Of a DNA stretch of 38,644 nt, positions 17,275-25,359 are shown one piece after another; the first letter of the stretch is position 1, and each line of letters begins with the position of its first letter. The position numbers were made by a program, and so were the translations under genes. The stretch spans positions 1 to 38,644 of the forward strand of contig CAJTNR010000018.1 in assembly GCA_910577635.1 (NCBI GenBank), written 5' to 3'. The notes under the pieces were generated by a model. The model did not search any database, was not told the DNA's origin, and saw only the letters and a program-made list of their open reading frames with translations. Origin of the DNA: an uncultured Vampirovibrio sp. GTDB lineage: Bacteria; Cyanobacteriota; Vampirovibrionia; Gastranaerophilales; Gastranaerophilaceae.

Positions 17275-17786
17275 TGAAGTATGCCTTACATAAAAATCAA
17301 AGAATAACACCAACTAAAGACATAAAAGATGCAGTTTGCCCCGTCTGTGGTGAATTAGTTATACCAAAATGCGGCAAAATAAAAATGCATCATTGGGCTC
17401 ATAAAACATCTCAAAATTGTGATCCTTGGTGGGAAAATGAAACGGAATGGCATCGAAAATGGAAGGAACATTTCCCTGAAGATTTTCAAGAATATCTAAT
17501 GATTGATTCAAACACTGGTGAAAAACATATTGCCGATATTAGAACAGACAATGGATTTGTAATCGAATTTCAACACTCATCCATAAAATCGGAAGAAAAG
17601 AAAGCCAGGGAATCGTTTTACAAAAATATGGTTTGGATTGTAGATACAAGTAAATATTATGATAAATTCAAGCAAGCTTTGGATGTAAACTCGCTACAAC
17701 ATTGCAAAACAAATAAAAATTATTTTTATATCAGAGAAATTTTATTCGAAAAATACTGTAAGATTTTTACCAAAATCTTGGCTTAA
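17274..17786 (+). CDS. CoiA-like nuclease, N-terminal part (frameshifted)
   Basis: 170 aa resembling the nuclease part of competence protein CoiA family members. A zinc-ribbon-like block (CPVCGE at 22-27, C33, HHWAH at 39-43, C49) precedes a PD-(D/E)xK-like core: D88 in KHIADIR and E98-F-Q100 in VIEFQHSSI, then FYKNMVWIVD. The frame ends soon after a T5 run (17764-17768). Removing one T lets it continue as LPKSWLKSSVPVLFDFGIND into the next frame, so this and the 17827 segment are most likely one protein of about 420 aa. The role is not known for this subgroup; location in a defence island suggests DNA processing or defence. Divergent from the recombinase. Confidence 0.72.
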   Translation: MKYALHKNQRITPTKDIKDAVCPVCGELVIPKCGKIKMHHWAHKTSQNCDPWWENETEWHRKWKEHFPEDFQEYLMIDSNTGEKHIADIRTDNGFVIEFQHSSIKSEEKKARESFYKNMVWIVDTSKYYDKFKQALDVNSLQHCKTNKNYFYIREILFEKYCKIFTKILA

Positions 17787-17826
17787 ATCATCAGTTCCCG
17801 TTCTTTTTGACTTTGGAATTAATGAT

Positions 17827-18540
17827 ATGACGGATAATGATTATGATAAGCAAAAAGGCTGGCTTTATTGTATTTTCCCTGAAAAATATACAGAAGGTTA
17901 TAGCTTTGATACAACCTATTGTGGAATTTATCTTAGGAAAGAGACTTTTTTAAATAAGATTATTAATGATAATCAATTTTTTCCGAACATTGTTTTAAAA
18001 GAATTAGAAAACATTGAACAAGAGCGTAAAAAGAAAAGAGAAGAAGAACAAGAACGCTTTAGAAATGAATTAAAAAAGCAAAATCAAATTAAATATGCAA
18101 ATCATAAAGTATGGCGTGATGCAATTCACGATGTACGAATTGCGTTAGAGAAAAATAACTTAGATATGGTAAAGTTATTTGCAACAGATGATGGAAAAAT
18201 AACCGATTATAAAAAAGAAGAAATCTGTAATAATATGGATGCAATGGCGTTATCAATAAAATCTTATGAAGATTTTTATAAAGGAAAGGCATACACAAAA
18301 AATGAAGTACTGCTGTTAATTAATTTTGATGGCGCATTTATTACGGGTGTCATTTCCGTACCAAGTTCTTTGTTGGAAAAAATGCTTTGGAGAAGTTATA
18401 ACTTCTACATTTGCAAACTCGATGTAATGCCCTATTATTCAAAATATAAAATCGTCTTTTTTAAACCTGAAAGAATTTATTCGACAAAAGAAACAAGAAA
18501 AGATTTAGATTTTATCTTAGAAAAATTTGCAAATAGCTAA
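17827..18540 (+). CDS. C-terminal part of the CoiA-like protein
   Basis: 237 aa in the shifted frame. It begins MTDNDYDKQKGWLYCIFPEKY, but the ATG lacks a ribosome-binding site and the frame is open upstream into the nuclease segment, supporting one interrupted gene. A strongly charged helix (about residues 58-85, rich in E, K and R) leads to an unrecognised mixed domain of about 130 residues with AFITGVISVPSSLLEKM. The phrase WLYCIFPEKY followed by FDTTYCGIYLRKETFLNKI is like the region after the nuclease in other CoiA-family proteins. A terminator hairpin follows. Function unknown. Confidence 0.55.
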   Translation: MTDNDYDKQKGWLYCIFPEKYTEGYSFDTTYCGIYLRKETFLNKIINDNQFFPNIVLKELENIEQERKKKREEEQERFRNELKKQNQIKYANHKVWRDAIHDVRIALEKNNLDMVKLFATDDGKITDYKKEEICNNMDAMALSIKSYEDFYKGKAYTKNEVLLLINFDGAFITGVISVPSSLLEKMLWRSYNFYICKLDVMPYYSKYKIVFFKPERIYSTKETRKDLDFILEKFANS

Positions 18541-18931
18541 TATTCGGATTGTTGTTCATCTCAATCTCAAAAAATACAACATATCATTCTAATGTTGTGT
18601 TTTTGTGCCCATGGCTAATATATTATCTATGAATGAGCTTCTTTTTAGTTTCTTTTTCACTATTGCAATTTTTCAGCGTTTCAAAACAGCTTACACTATT
18701 AAGTGTAAACCTATAGCACCATACTTGTTTTTCCTCTTTACAATACCTGTATCTGTAAAATATCATCTTGACTGAATCAAAAAAAAGAATAAAAGACGTT
18801 CTAAAAATTCTATGACTCAAATTATCACAAACATAAAGCAGTGTCAGAGAAATTAATATTTATTATCAAGCTTACACCCTGTTTAGTTGTGAGACATTCT
18901 GTTTTTGTTATCCGTATTCTTTTTTAATACT
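18541..18931. other. Gene-poor spacer
   Basis: About 390 bases between the CoiA-like gene and the LprI-like gene. It holds the terminator at 18571-18605 and a small inverted repeat TTACACT-ATTA-AGTGTAA (18691-18708). A 65-codon minus-strand frame (18623-18820) starts with TTG, has no ribosome-binding site and looks accidental. It probably marks the island's right edge; no tRNA or direct repeat was found. Confidence 0.5.
18571..18605 (+). terminator. Rho-independent terminator after the CoiA-like gene
   Basis: ACAACAT (18576-18582) pairs with ATGTTGT (18592-18598), flanked by an A run before and GTTTTTG after. Confidence 0.7.
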
Positions 18932-19411
18932 TTATTCTTCAACTAAAATTTCATAAAGACTTTTTAGTTCTTGCGCTCTTTGTTTTACAAGTTCGGTTTT
19001 CTCGCCAGCTGCAATATTTTGATACATTGTACCTTGTTTATCAAAAATTAAACCTTTAGCTTCAAATTCAGATTTCTGAAACTCTTTCCAATCCTCCTGT
19101 GCTTTTTGAATCACTTCATAGTCAGATTCTTCAAGGTTTTCTTTTAATAAATTCATATATTTATCGATTTTGTCAAAATATGAATCCATTTTATCATAAG
19201 AACTTCTATTCATTGCAGCTGTACTGTATTCTTTTTCAAAAGAATCATCGCTTATTTGCTTATTTTCAGATTCTTTGTTTTCTATTGGTTCTTGAGTTAA
19301 TTCTCGAACAGTAGAGTTATCAGCTTTAGCAGATTTTTTATCAATATAAATCCACGCACTTTCGCCAGCTATAATCAATGCAAGTAAAACTATTAAAATA
19401 TTCTTTTTCAT
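18932..19411 (-). CDS. Exported or membrane-anchored LprI-like (DUF1311) protein
   Basis: 159 aa with an AAGGATG site. Residues 1-20 form a hydrophobic segment after MKKN (ILIVLLALIIAGESAWIYI), either an uncleaved anchor or a signal peptide. The C-terminal 85 residues fit the lysozyme-inhibitor LprI family pattern: AQEDWKEFQKSEFEA, then GTMYQNIAAGEKTELVKQRAQEL. The cysteines usually present in LprI are absent, so a disulfide-stabilised lysozyme inhibitor is doubtful; an envelope protein of unknown function is the safe reading. Single gene with its own leader. Confidence 0.6.
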   Translation of the reverse strand: MKKNILIVLLALIIAGESAWIYIDKKSAKADNSTVRELTQEPIENKESENKQISDDSFEKEYSTAAMNRSSYDKMDSYFDKIDKYMNLLKENLEESDYEVIQKAQEDWKEFQKSEFEAKGLIFDKQGTMYQNIAAGEKTELVKQRAQELKSLYEILVEE

Positions 19412-19597
19412 AAAATCATCCTTTATAATATTCTAGCAAGAAAACCAAAAAAACTATAAGATTCATATATCAATATTTATAATAAAAAATATTGATATAC
19501 AATACTAAATAATTAATGTATCCAAAATAATAAAACTTGGTATCATTACGACCCTTGTTATCAAACAGCGCCAGCAAAAATTAAAATCCTTATATAA

Positions 19598-19633
19598 TTA
19601 AGAAGACTTAAGGAAATTCTTAAGTCTTCTTAA
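19598..19633 (-). terminator. Terminator of rpmI-rplT
   Basis: A 15-bp perfect stem, TTAAGAAGACTTAAG (19598-19612) with its complement at 19619-19633 and a 6-base loop, lies 7 bases past the rplT stop. The downstream tract is only moderately T-rich on the minus strand. Confidence 0.7.
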
Positions 19634-19639
19634 AAAAAC

Positions 19640-19990
19640 TTATTTTGCTTCAAGAGCGCTATCAACAAGAACCTTAAAGGCATCGGGTTCATTTACCGCA
19701 AGTTCAGCAAGCATTTTTCTGTTTACTTGAATATCTGCTTTTTTGAGTAAATTCATAAATTTAGAATAGCTCAAATCGTATTCACGAACTGCAGCATTGA
19801 TTCTTACAATCCAAAGTGAGCGCATGTTTCTTTTCAAGTTGCGTCTATCTCTGTATTGATATTTTAGTTTTTTCATAACAGCAATATTTGCAACTTTAAA
19901 AATTCTGCTTCTAGCGCCAATAAAGCCTTTTGCTAATTTTAATATTTTTTTATGTCTTTTTCTTAAAACGTTTCCGCGTTTAACTCTCAT
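19640..19990 (-). CDS. rplT: 50S ribosomal protein L20
   Basis: 116 aa, full length. Starts MRVKRGNVLRKRHKKILKLAKGF, with GARSRIFKVANIAVMKKLKYQYRDRR, the rRNA-binding basic N-terminus of L20, and the globular end LLKKADIQVNRKMLAELA. Needed for early 50S assembly. Preceded by AGGAAGGG and lies 12 bases after rpmI, the conserved order. No infC is next to the pair. Confidence 0.98.
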   Translation of the reverse strand: MRVKRGNVLRKRHKKILKLAKGFIGARSRIFKVANIAVMKKLKYQYRDRRNLKRNMRSLWIVRINAAVREYDLSYSKFMNLLKKADIQVNRKMLAELAVNEPDAFKVLVDSALEAK

Positions 19991-20002
19991 GTCAAGCCCT
20001 TC

Positions 20003-20215
20003 CTATCTTGTAAATTTCTTTTTGTACGGTAATTCTTTAGCAATCATTGCTAAGTTTCCTTGAAAAACTTCAGTTGTGCCTTGAAGTCTATTTTTTCTTG
20101 CAGGGCTTTTGTGAGCTAGTAAGTGACCCTTGCCTGCTTTTTGGCGTAAAACTTTACCTGAACCGGTAATTTTATAACGCTTAGCAGCTGATCTGTGTGT
20201 TTTCATTTTAGGCAT
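20003..20215 (-). CDS. rpmI: 50S ribosomal protein L35
   Basis: 70 aa with the family opening MPKMKTHRSAAKRYKITGSGKV and the basic HLLAHKSPARKNRL stretch. Strong AAAGGAG site. First gene of a two-gene operon with rplT. In many bacteria infC comes first; here the upstream gene is an unrelated hypothetical on the same strand, and a separate promoter is visible in the leader. Confidence 0.98.
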   Translation of the reverse strand: MPKMKTHRSAAKRYKITGSGKVLRQKAGKGHLLAHKSPARKNRLQGTTEVFQGNLAMIAKELPYKKKFTR

Positions 20216-20263
20216 TTTGTTAATCTCCTTTTTTAACTAAACCCTTGTGGCATACCAAAAACC

Positions 20264-20291
20264 ACTTTAGGCAAGTTTAATTCTAGGTCAA
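20264..20291 (-). promoter_or_regulatory. Candidate rpmI-rplT promoter
   Basis: TTGACC (20286-20291) and TAAAGT (20264-20269) on the minus strand with a 16-base spacer, about 50 bases ahead of the rpmI start. Confidence 0.4.
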
Positions 20292-20317
20292 ACAAAAAAA
20301 AATTTCAAGTTTATATC

Positions 20318-20968
20318 TTATAAAATCTTTACAATTTCAAAATCGCTTTTAATATCCTCTAAATCACAATACTTGTAATCATCAAGGACAATCCCTTTGT
20401 TAATATCATAATAAAAACTGTGGGGATCATTGTTTTTATCAAACAAAACCTCACTTGTGCTGATTTTTTTATTATTCAATACTTCAACAATATCACTATG
20501 AAGTTTTTCGCTCTGGTTTTTTTCTCCTCCAAACAAAAAAGCAGAGCACTTTTGATTATTAGAGGATAAGTTATCAGCAAAATTTGCAATTTGTTTTTGC
20601 ATATAATAAATATCTTTTGGATTTTTATGCTTAGCAGGAGTCAAATGCAGCAAATATGCATCTTTTTGATTATTCAAAAGAACACAGATGCAATTTAATA
20701 TACTATCAGTATAACCCTTATCAGAATGAATAAAGATATTTGATGTATATAAGTCATTCATTAAATCATAATTTGAATAATTGTCTTTGATAATTTTTTG
20801 ATTAGGCAAAAGCTCTTTTTTAACAAAACTTTTAAAGGAGTTAATCTTGCTATTGGCAACTTTTAAACTGTCGTTTTGCGGCAAAAACTTAAGCGATAAA
20901 GGATTTATGGCAGCTTTTTTAAAATTTGGGTAATATCCAATAATAACTTTAGGATTAACTTTTATCAT
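20318..20968 (-). CDS. Unrecognised 216-aa protein
   Basis: No family recognised. Soluble, lysine- and asparagine-rich, with no signal peptide or membrane segment. It alternates strand-like segments (NIFIHSDKGYTDSILNCIC, DAYLLHLTPAKH, KCSAFLFGGEKN) with charged helices, suggesting a compact alpha/beta fold. The ATG at 20968 has an AAAGGA only far upstream (about 17 bases), so initiation may be weak. It ends about 100 bases before rpmI and is divergent from rlmN with about 55 bases between starts. Confidence 0.7.
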   Translation of the reverse strand: MIKVNPKVIIGYYPNFKKAAINPLSLKFLPQNDSLKVANSKINSFKSFVKKELLPNQKIIKDNYSNYDLMNDLYTSNIFIHSDKGYTDSILNCICVLLNNQKDAYLLHLTPAKHKNPKDIYYMQKQIANFADNLSSNNQKCSAFLFGGEKNQSEKLHSDIVEVLNNKKISTSEVLFDKNNDPHSFYYDINKGIVLDDYKYCDLEDIKSDFEIVKIL

Positions 20969-21023
20969 AATTTAATAAAAACATTCCTTTAAAAAAAATT
21001 GCACTTTATGTTAGTATTCTATT

Positions 21024-22052
21024 ATGAACAAAGTAATATTATCAAAATTATCAATTGAAGAACTTGAAAGCTATATTGTTTCTTTAGGGGAGAAAAAATT
21101 TAGAGCAGGACAAATTTTTTCCTGGATTTGGGCAAAAAACGCTAAAAGCTTCGATAGTATGACAGATATTAAAAAAGAATCAAGAGAACTATTAAAACAA
21201 AACTGTCAAATACTTGATTGTACAATTAAAAAAAGACAAATATCCTCAGATGGAACAATTAAATATTTAATTGAGTTTCAAGACGGCTTGTGCGCCGAAA
21301 CTGTGCTTATGCGCTTTGATAACCGAAGCAATCTTTCAATGTGTGTTTCCTGTCAGGTGGGATGCAAAATGGGGTGTAAATTTTGCGCAACAGGAAAAAA
21401 CGGATTCAAAAGAAACCTTTTAGCCCATGAGATTGTATCTCAGATACTATTGTGTCAAATGGATACAGGTTTAAAAATCACAAATGTCGTTTTTATGGGT
21501 CAGGGAGAACCTTTAGACAACTTCGATAACATCAAAAAAGCAATTTATTTAATCAATAAAAACCTCCAAATCTCAATTCGAAGAATGACACTATCAACCT
21601 GTGGAATTGTTCCTAAAATCAATGAGCTGGCGCTTTGTGAGCTAAAACCCACTCTTGCAGTATCGCTTCATGCACCGAATCACGATATTCGAAAACAAAT
21701 TATGCCGATTGAGAATAAGTATGATATTGAGAGCTTAAAAAAAGCACTTAAAAACTACAATGAAAAAACAAAAGATAGAATTACAATAGAATACATTCTA
21801 ATTGGCAATCTCAATGACACAAAAGACTGTGCAATGGAATTAATCGAATTTTTAAAAGATTTAAAATGCAATATTAATCTAATTCCCTACAATTCAGTTG
21901 ACAACAGTGCTTTTAAAAAACCTGCAAAAAAGAATCTAATGCTCTTTAAGTATATTCTTGAAGCTTCAGGTAAAAAAGTTACAATAAGACTTGAAAGAGG
22001 GGCTGATATTGACGCTGCCTGCGGTCAATTAGCAGGTAAAGTTAATAATTAG
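21024..22052 (+). CDS. rlmN: 23S rRNA A2503-C2 / tRNA A37-C2 methyltransferase RlmN
   Basis: 342-aa radical SAM enzyme. The iron-sulfur motif is C114-x3-C118-x2-C121 (QVGCKMGCKFC). The family also uses a second catalytic cysteine near the C-terminus, here C333 in DIDAACGQLAGK. GQGEPLDN and RRMTLSTCG are also typical. It methylates adenosine C2 in 23S rRNA and certain tRNAs. No clear Shine-Dalgarno precedes the ATG, so the leader is short or the mRNA is leaderless. The 3' end overlaps the convergent fliD by 4 bases. Confidence 0.96.
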   Translation: MNKVILSKLSIEELESYIVSLGEKKFRAGQIFSWIWAKNAKSFDSMTDIKKESRELLKQNCQILDCTIKKRQISSDGTIKYLIEFQDGLCAETVLMRFDNRSNLSMCVSCQVGCKMGCKFCATGKNGFKRNLLAHEIVSQILLCQMDTGLKITNVVFMGQGEPLDNFDNIKKAIYLINKNLQISIRRMTLSTCGIVPKINELALCELKPTLAVSLHAPNHDIRKQIMPIENKYDIESLKKALKNYNEKTKDRITIEYILIGNLNDTKDCAMELIEFLKDLKCNINLIPYNSVDNSAFKKPAKKNLMLFKYILEASGKKVTIRLERGADIDAACGQLAGKVNN

Positions 22053-23875
22053 CCAAAGTATGATTGGAAAGCTGCCAATTGGCTTGTAAGATTTGAAATT
22101 GCGCTATCCATAGCATTGAACTGATTTGTAATTCTTGTTTCATAGTTTGTAATTTGCATATTCACACGTTCAATTCTTCTGTTTGTCGAAGAAATTAAAG
22201 ATTGAATAGAGTTTGTTTTATTGGAAAAATATCCATTTTGACTATCTAATACATTATTAACATTCTCAAGTAAGCCATCAAAAAGCCCGGTGTCCGCTTT
22301 TGAAGTGTATCCATCCGATAAGAGAAATTTTACTGATTCAAAATTTTCAGCCAATGCTTTATCGAGTTTTTTTTCATCAATCGAAAGAGCGGTTATATCT
22401 TTATTAGAAGTTGAAATTCCTATGTCTGACAGAAGTTTAAAATCGCCGTCATTACTGCTTAGTTTGGATGTTATTCCCCTTAGGGTTGATAAAATTGACT
22501 TTAAGGAAGAATCATAGCCGATTTCGCCTTCTGAACCCGTGTATTTTCTTGTTGTTGAAACAACATCATTATAGGAATCAACAAAAGTTTTAAGCGCATC
22601 TTTAACAGCTGTAAAATCCCTTTCAATATCAAGTGTTACAGATTTTTCATCGTCTTTATTATTAGAATAATCACTTGTTGGTTTTTTAACAGTAATTGAA
22701 AGATTGTTTATCCCTGAACTTTCACCCGTAATTGTGTTAGAGCTTGAAATTACCTTATTGCCGTTAATATAAACTATGGCGTTTTGCCCAAGAGTCTGAG
22801 AATCCTGTGCAATAACTTCTTGATCACCCTGGCCTTCTGTTAAACCAAGAACATTAAGCAAATTAGTATTAGTTTCTTTTAAGCTGATATTATTCTCACC
22901 TGTTTGTGTTGAAGTTAGAATCAGCTTATTAGTTAAAGAATCCCAATTTGCCTTAACCTTAACATCGGAGTTTGAGTTAATTTTAGAAATCAAACCATCA
23001 AGAGTCGTATTTTCATCAATCTCAAAATCAACTCCATTTATGGCGATTTTTCCTTCATTGCCATCAAAAAACTCAAGATTCGATAAACCAGATTCTTTTG
23101 ATAGAATAGCTTTTGATGTATTAATAGTTGAAAGACTATAAGCGCTTTTGTAGCTGTAGTTTCCTTCTTTATCATAAACCCTAAGTGCGCTTATAAGATT
23201 AGAAGTATCAGAACTAGCCCCGAGTGTCAGTTTTGCGTCTTTATCTTCAACAAAAGAATAACTTCCATCTTCTTTTTGTTCTTCTTTGTATGCTTTAATT
23301 GAAAAAATCCCGTTATCGTCAATATTCGCTTGAATTCTGCCAGCAGATTCAGTATTAATTTTATCAATAACATCAGCAACTGAATCATCCGCACCAATTT
23401 CAATACTGTATTGCTTTCCATCTAAAAACATTGAAAAACTGCCTGGTTTAGCTTGAGAATTGGAAAGATTTGCAAACTTAACATCCGCAGCATTAGAAGA
23501 ATTAACAATCCCAATGCTTTTAGCACTTTTTGCCACAGTTGAACTTGCAATTTGCTCAATTTTAAGCTCCACACTTGCCGCTCCTACACTTCCTTTCGAA
23601 GTTGCAGTTGCATAAGCAGAATTTGAAGAGTTGATTTTTGTATTAGTCCACATATCAGAGGAAGAATCATAAATCACCCTGGTAAAAGCCTGCAGGGAGG
23701 ATTGAAGAGCTGAAAATTTGGATTTTAGGTCAGAAACAGCATTACTTTTAGTCTCAAGTGAATCAAGTTTTGTTTGCAGGGGAGTTAAGGTAGAGGTCTT
23801 TTTAGCCGCTACCAATTGCGTTATCCAAGAACTTATATCAAATCCGGAGCCGATTCCAGTAATAGTTGTTGACAT
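22049..23875 (-). CDS. fliD: Flagellar hook-associated protein 2 (filament cap)
   Basis: 608 aa. The N-terminus TGIGSGFDISSWITQLVAAKK, followed by a heptad-rich helix (LQTKLDSLETKSNAVSDLKS), and the C-terminal helix (SSTNRRIERVNMQITNYETRITNQFNAMDSAISNL) are the paired coiled coils that anchor the cap. The variable Ser/Thr/Asn-rich middle is the exposed domain. FliD caps the growing flagellum and promotes flagellin folding; it is exported by the flagellar type III route, so it lacks a signal peptide. AAAAAGG site. It stands alone, with no fliS or fliC beside it. Confidence 0.95.
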   Translation of the reverse strand: MSTTITGIGSGFDISSWITQLVAAKKTSTLTPLQTKLDSLETKSNAVSDLKSKFSALQSSLQAFTRVIYDSSSDMWTNTKINSSNSAYATATSKGSVGAASVELKIEQIASSTVAKSAKSIGIVNSSNAADVKFANLSNSQAKPGSFSMFLDGKQYSIEIGADDSVADVIDKINTESAGRIQANIDDNGIFSIKAYKEEQKEDGSYSFVEDKDAKLTLGASSDTSNLISALRVYDKEGNYSYKSAYSLSTINTSKAILSKESGLSNLEFFDGNEGKIAINGVDFEIDENTTLDGLISKINSNSDVKVKANWDSLTNKLILTSTQTGENNISLKETNTNLLNVLGLTEGQGDQEVIAQDSQTLGQNAIVYINGNKVISSSNTITGESSGINNLSITVKKPTSDYSNNKDDEKSVTLDIERDFTAVKDALKTFVDSYNDVVSTTRKYTGSEGEIGYDSSLKSILSTLRGITSKLSSNDGDFKLLSDIGISTSNKDITALSIDEKKLDKALAENFESVKFLLSDGYTSKADTGLFDGLLENVNNVLDSQNGYFSNKTNSIQSLISSTNRRIERVNMQITNYETRITNQFNAMDSAISNLTSQLAAFQSYFG

Positions 23876-24011
23876 TATAAAAAATCCTTTTTCTTCTTTA
23901 TATCCTTATATTATAGTATTTTATTCCACAATACAATACAATTATAGCAAATTTATTAAATTTTGTAACCTAATTTGACTTTTTTCATATCGACAAAGGA
24001 TAATTTGATTT

Positions 24012-24665
24012 ATGGCAATAAAAGGAATAATTTTCGATCTTGACGGCACTCTTTTGTACACTCTTGTTGACTTGCAAGATAGTGTTAACTATGCACTTAT
24101 AAAAAACGGGCTTAAAAAAAGAACAATAGAAGAAATTAAAAGTTTTGTAGGAAATGGCATTGAAAAACTCATTGAAAGGGCAGTTTATCCAAAAAAAGAA
24201 AAATTCGACATCTGCTTAAGTGACTTTAAACACCACTACAAAAAAAATTCAATAAACAAAACAAAACCTTATTTTAGTGTTGTTGAAAACTTGAAAAAAC
24301 TAAAACAAAAAGGCTTTAAACTTGCGGTTTTATCCAATAAAATTGATTCTGAGGTAAAAAAATTATGTGATTATTTTTTCTTTGGGATTTTTGATATTGC
24401 ACTTGGCGCAAAAGAAGATTTTTTAAAAAAACCAGATAGCAAAAGCACTCTTTATATAATTGAACAATTGAATTTATCAAAGCAAGAAGTTGTTCTAATA
24501 GGCGATAGCGAAGTTGACATCAAAACGGCAAAAAACGCTCAAATTGAGTGTTTAAGCGTAAGCTGGGGATACAAAGATAAAGATTTTCTAATTAGGAATA
24601 ATGCAGCTAAAATCTTTGATGACTTTAGTTCTTTATCCGATTATTTACTTAAGAAGTTTATCTAA
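24012..24665 (+). CDS. HAD-family phosphatase, phosphoglycolate phosphatase-like
   Basis: 217 aa. HAD motif I DLDGTLLYT (residues 9-17), motif II VLSNK, the conserved KPDS lysine and motif IV GDSEVDIKTAKNA give a complete Mg-dependent aspartyl phosphatase with an alpha-helical C1 cap (residues about 20-80). Substrate cannot be read from sequence; Gph and pyrophosphatase PpaX are closest in layout. Its last 21 bases overlap the convergent csoR-like gene. Confidence 0.88.
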   Translation: MAIKGIIFDLDGTLLYTLVDLQDSVNYALIKNGLKKRTIEEIKSFVGNGIEKLIERAVYPKKEKFDICLSDFKHHYKKNSINKTKPYFSVVENLKKLKQKGFKLAVLSNKIDSEVKKLCDYFFFGIFDIALGAKEDFLKKPDSKSTLYIIEQLNLSKQEVVLIGDSEVDIKTAKNAQIECLSVSWGYKDKDFLIRNNAAKIFDDFSSLSDYLLKKFI

Positions 24666-24917
24666 AACAAGAACAATTTCATTCATCTTTTCATCAATAT
24701 CTTCCTTGGATCCTTTTTCCAGTGTTTCGATAATGCAGTGGTTAAAATGCCCTTTTAAAACTTCCGAATTTGTTTTTTTTAGAATAGATTGACACGCAAG
24801 CAGCTGATTGCTGATTTCAATGCAATCCCTATCTTGCTCAATCATTTTAATAAGCCCTTCCAATTGACCTTTGGAAGTTTTTAACAATCTTAGAATTTTT
24901 GTTTTATCTGCTATCAT
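24645..24917 (-). CDS. csoR: CsoR-family copper-sensing repressor
   Basis: 90 aa all-helical DUF156 protein. C32, H57 and C61 have exactly the 25- and 4-residue spacing of the Cu(I)-binding Cys-His-Cys triad of CsoR, so it is predicted to sense copper, not formaldehyde or nickel. DNA-bound apo-protein lets go when Cu(I) binds. The gene lies just after a terminator hairpin that follows the cysteine-rich gene, whose promoter has a matching CsoR operator, so autoregulated readthrough expression is likely. No copper ATPase or CopZ is in view. Confidence 0.88.
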   Translation of the reverse strand: MIADKTKILRLLKTSKGQLEGLIKMIEQDRDCIEISNQLLACQSILKKTNSEVLKGHFNHCIIETLEKGSKEDIDEKMNEIVLVLDKLLK

Positions 24918-24929
24918 AGTTTTATTTTA

Positions 24930-24963
24930 AAAAACCCCTTTAGGGATAAGCTAAAGGGGTTTT
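24930..24963 (-). terminator. Terminator between the cysteine-rich gene and csoR
   Basis: AAAACCCCTTTAG and CTAAAGGGGTTTT form a 13-bp stem with a 7-base loop. On the minus strand a T6 tract overlaps its end, 13 bases before the csoR ATG. It likely limits csoR expression relative to the metal-binding protein. Confidence 0.75.
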
Positions 24964-24971
24964 AAGTTCCC

Positions 24972-25310
24972 TTATTTATTGCAGTTGCATTTAATTTTTC
25001 TAAAGCTGAATTTTTTCTTGCATCCACAGGTGCAGTTATCATCACATTTTTTATCACAAGCACAGTCAGCTTTTTTGTGACAATCACATTTGCAATTTTC
25101 ATCACACTTTTTGTGACAATTACAATCACAGCCCGCCTTATCGCATTTTAGACCCTTATGACAAGGGCAATCGCAGTCTTTTTCAGTTGTCTGGTGACAT
25201 TTACATTTGCAATTATTATCATTGCAATTGCACTTATCACAAGCTAAAGCTGCTCCCATTGTAAAAGTAAAAGCCAATAGTAATAAAGTACTTGTTAATA
25301 ATTTTTTCAT
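24972..25310 (-). CDS. Secreted cysteine-rich metallothionein-like protein
   Basis: I start it at ATG 25310 (MKKLLTSTLLLLAFTF) with a GGAG site; the frame runs upstream to 25388, but that would translate the CsoR operator and the promoter. A signal peptide ends at GAALA-C24 (AxA type; not a good lipobox). The mature ~89 residues contain 25 cysteines and several CHK/CHQ units in CxCxC repeats (CKCKCH, CDCPCH, CDCNCH, CKCDCH), the layout of a metal-binding protein. With the CsoR-type operator and csoR downstream, copper(I) is the probable ligand, held outside the cytoplasm. It matches no named metallothionein that I recognise. Confidence 0.72.
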   Translation of the reverse strand: MKKLLTSTLLLLAFTFTMGAALACDKCNCNDNNCKCKCHQTTEKDCDCPCHKGLKCDKAGCDCNCHKKCDENCKCDCHKKADCACDKKCDDNCTCGCKKKFSFRKIKCNCNK

Positions 25311-25336
25311 TTTTTGCACTCCTTTTTTGTTCTTAT

Positions 25337-25353
25337 ATACCCCCCTAGGGTAT
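25337..25353. promoter_or_regulatory. CsoR operator
   Basis: ATACCC (25337-25342), CCCTA, GGGTAT (25348-25353): the G/C-tract pseudo-palindrome of CsoR sites, differing by about one base from the reverse complement of the Bacillus subtilis copZA operator as I recall it. It sits over the expected transcription start of the cysteine-rich gene. Confidence 0.8.
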
Positions 25354-25359
25354 GGAGTT

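Noticed and set aside
18623..18820. A 65-codon minus-strand frame in the spacer
   Set aside because: TTG start, no ribosome-binding site, composition of AT-rich noncoding DNA, no recognisable motif.
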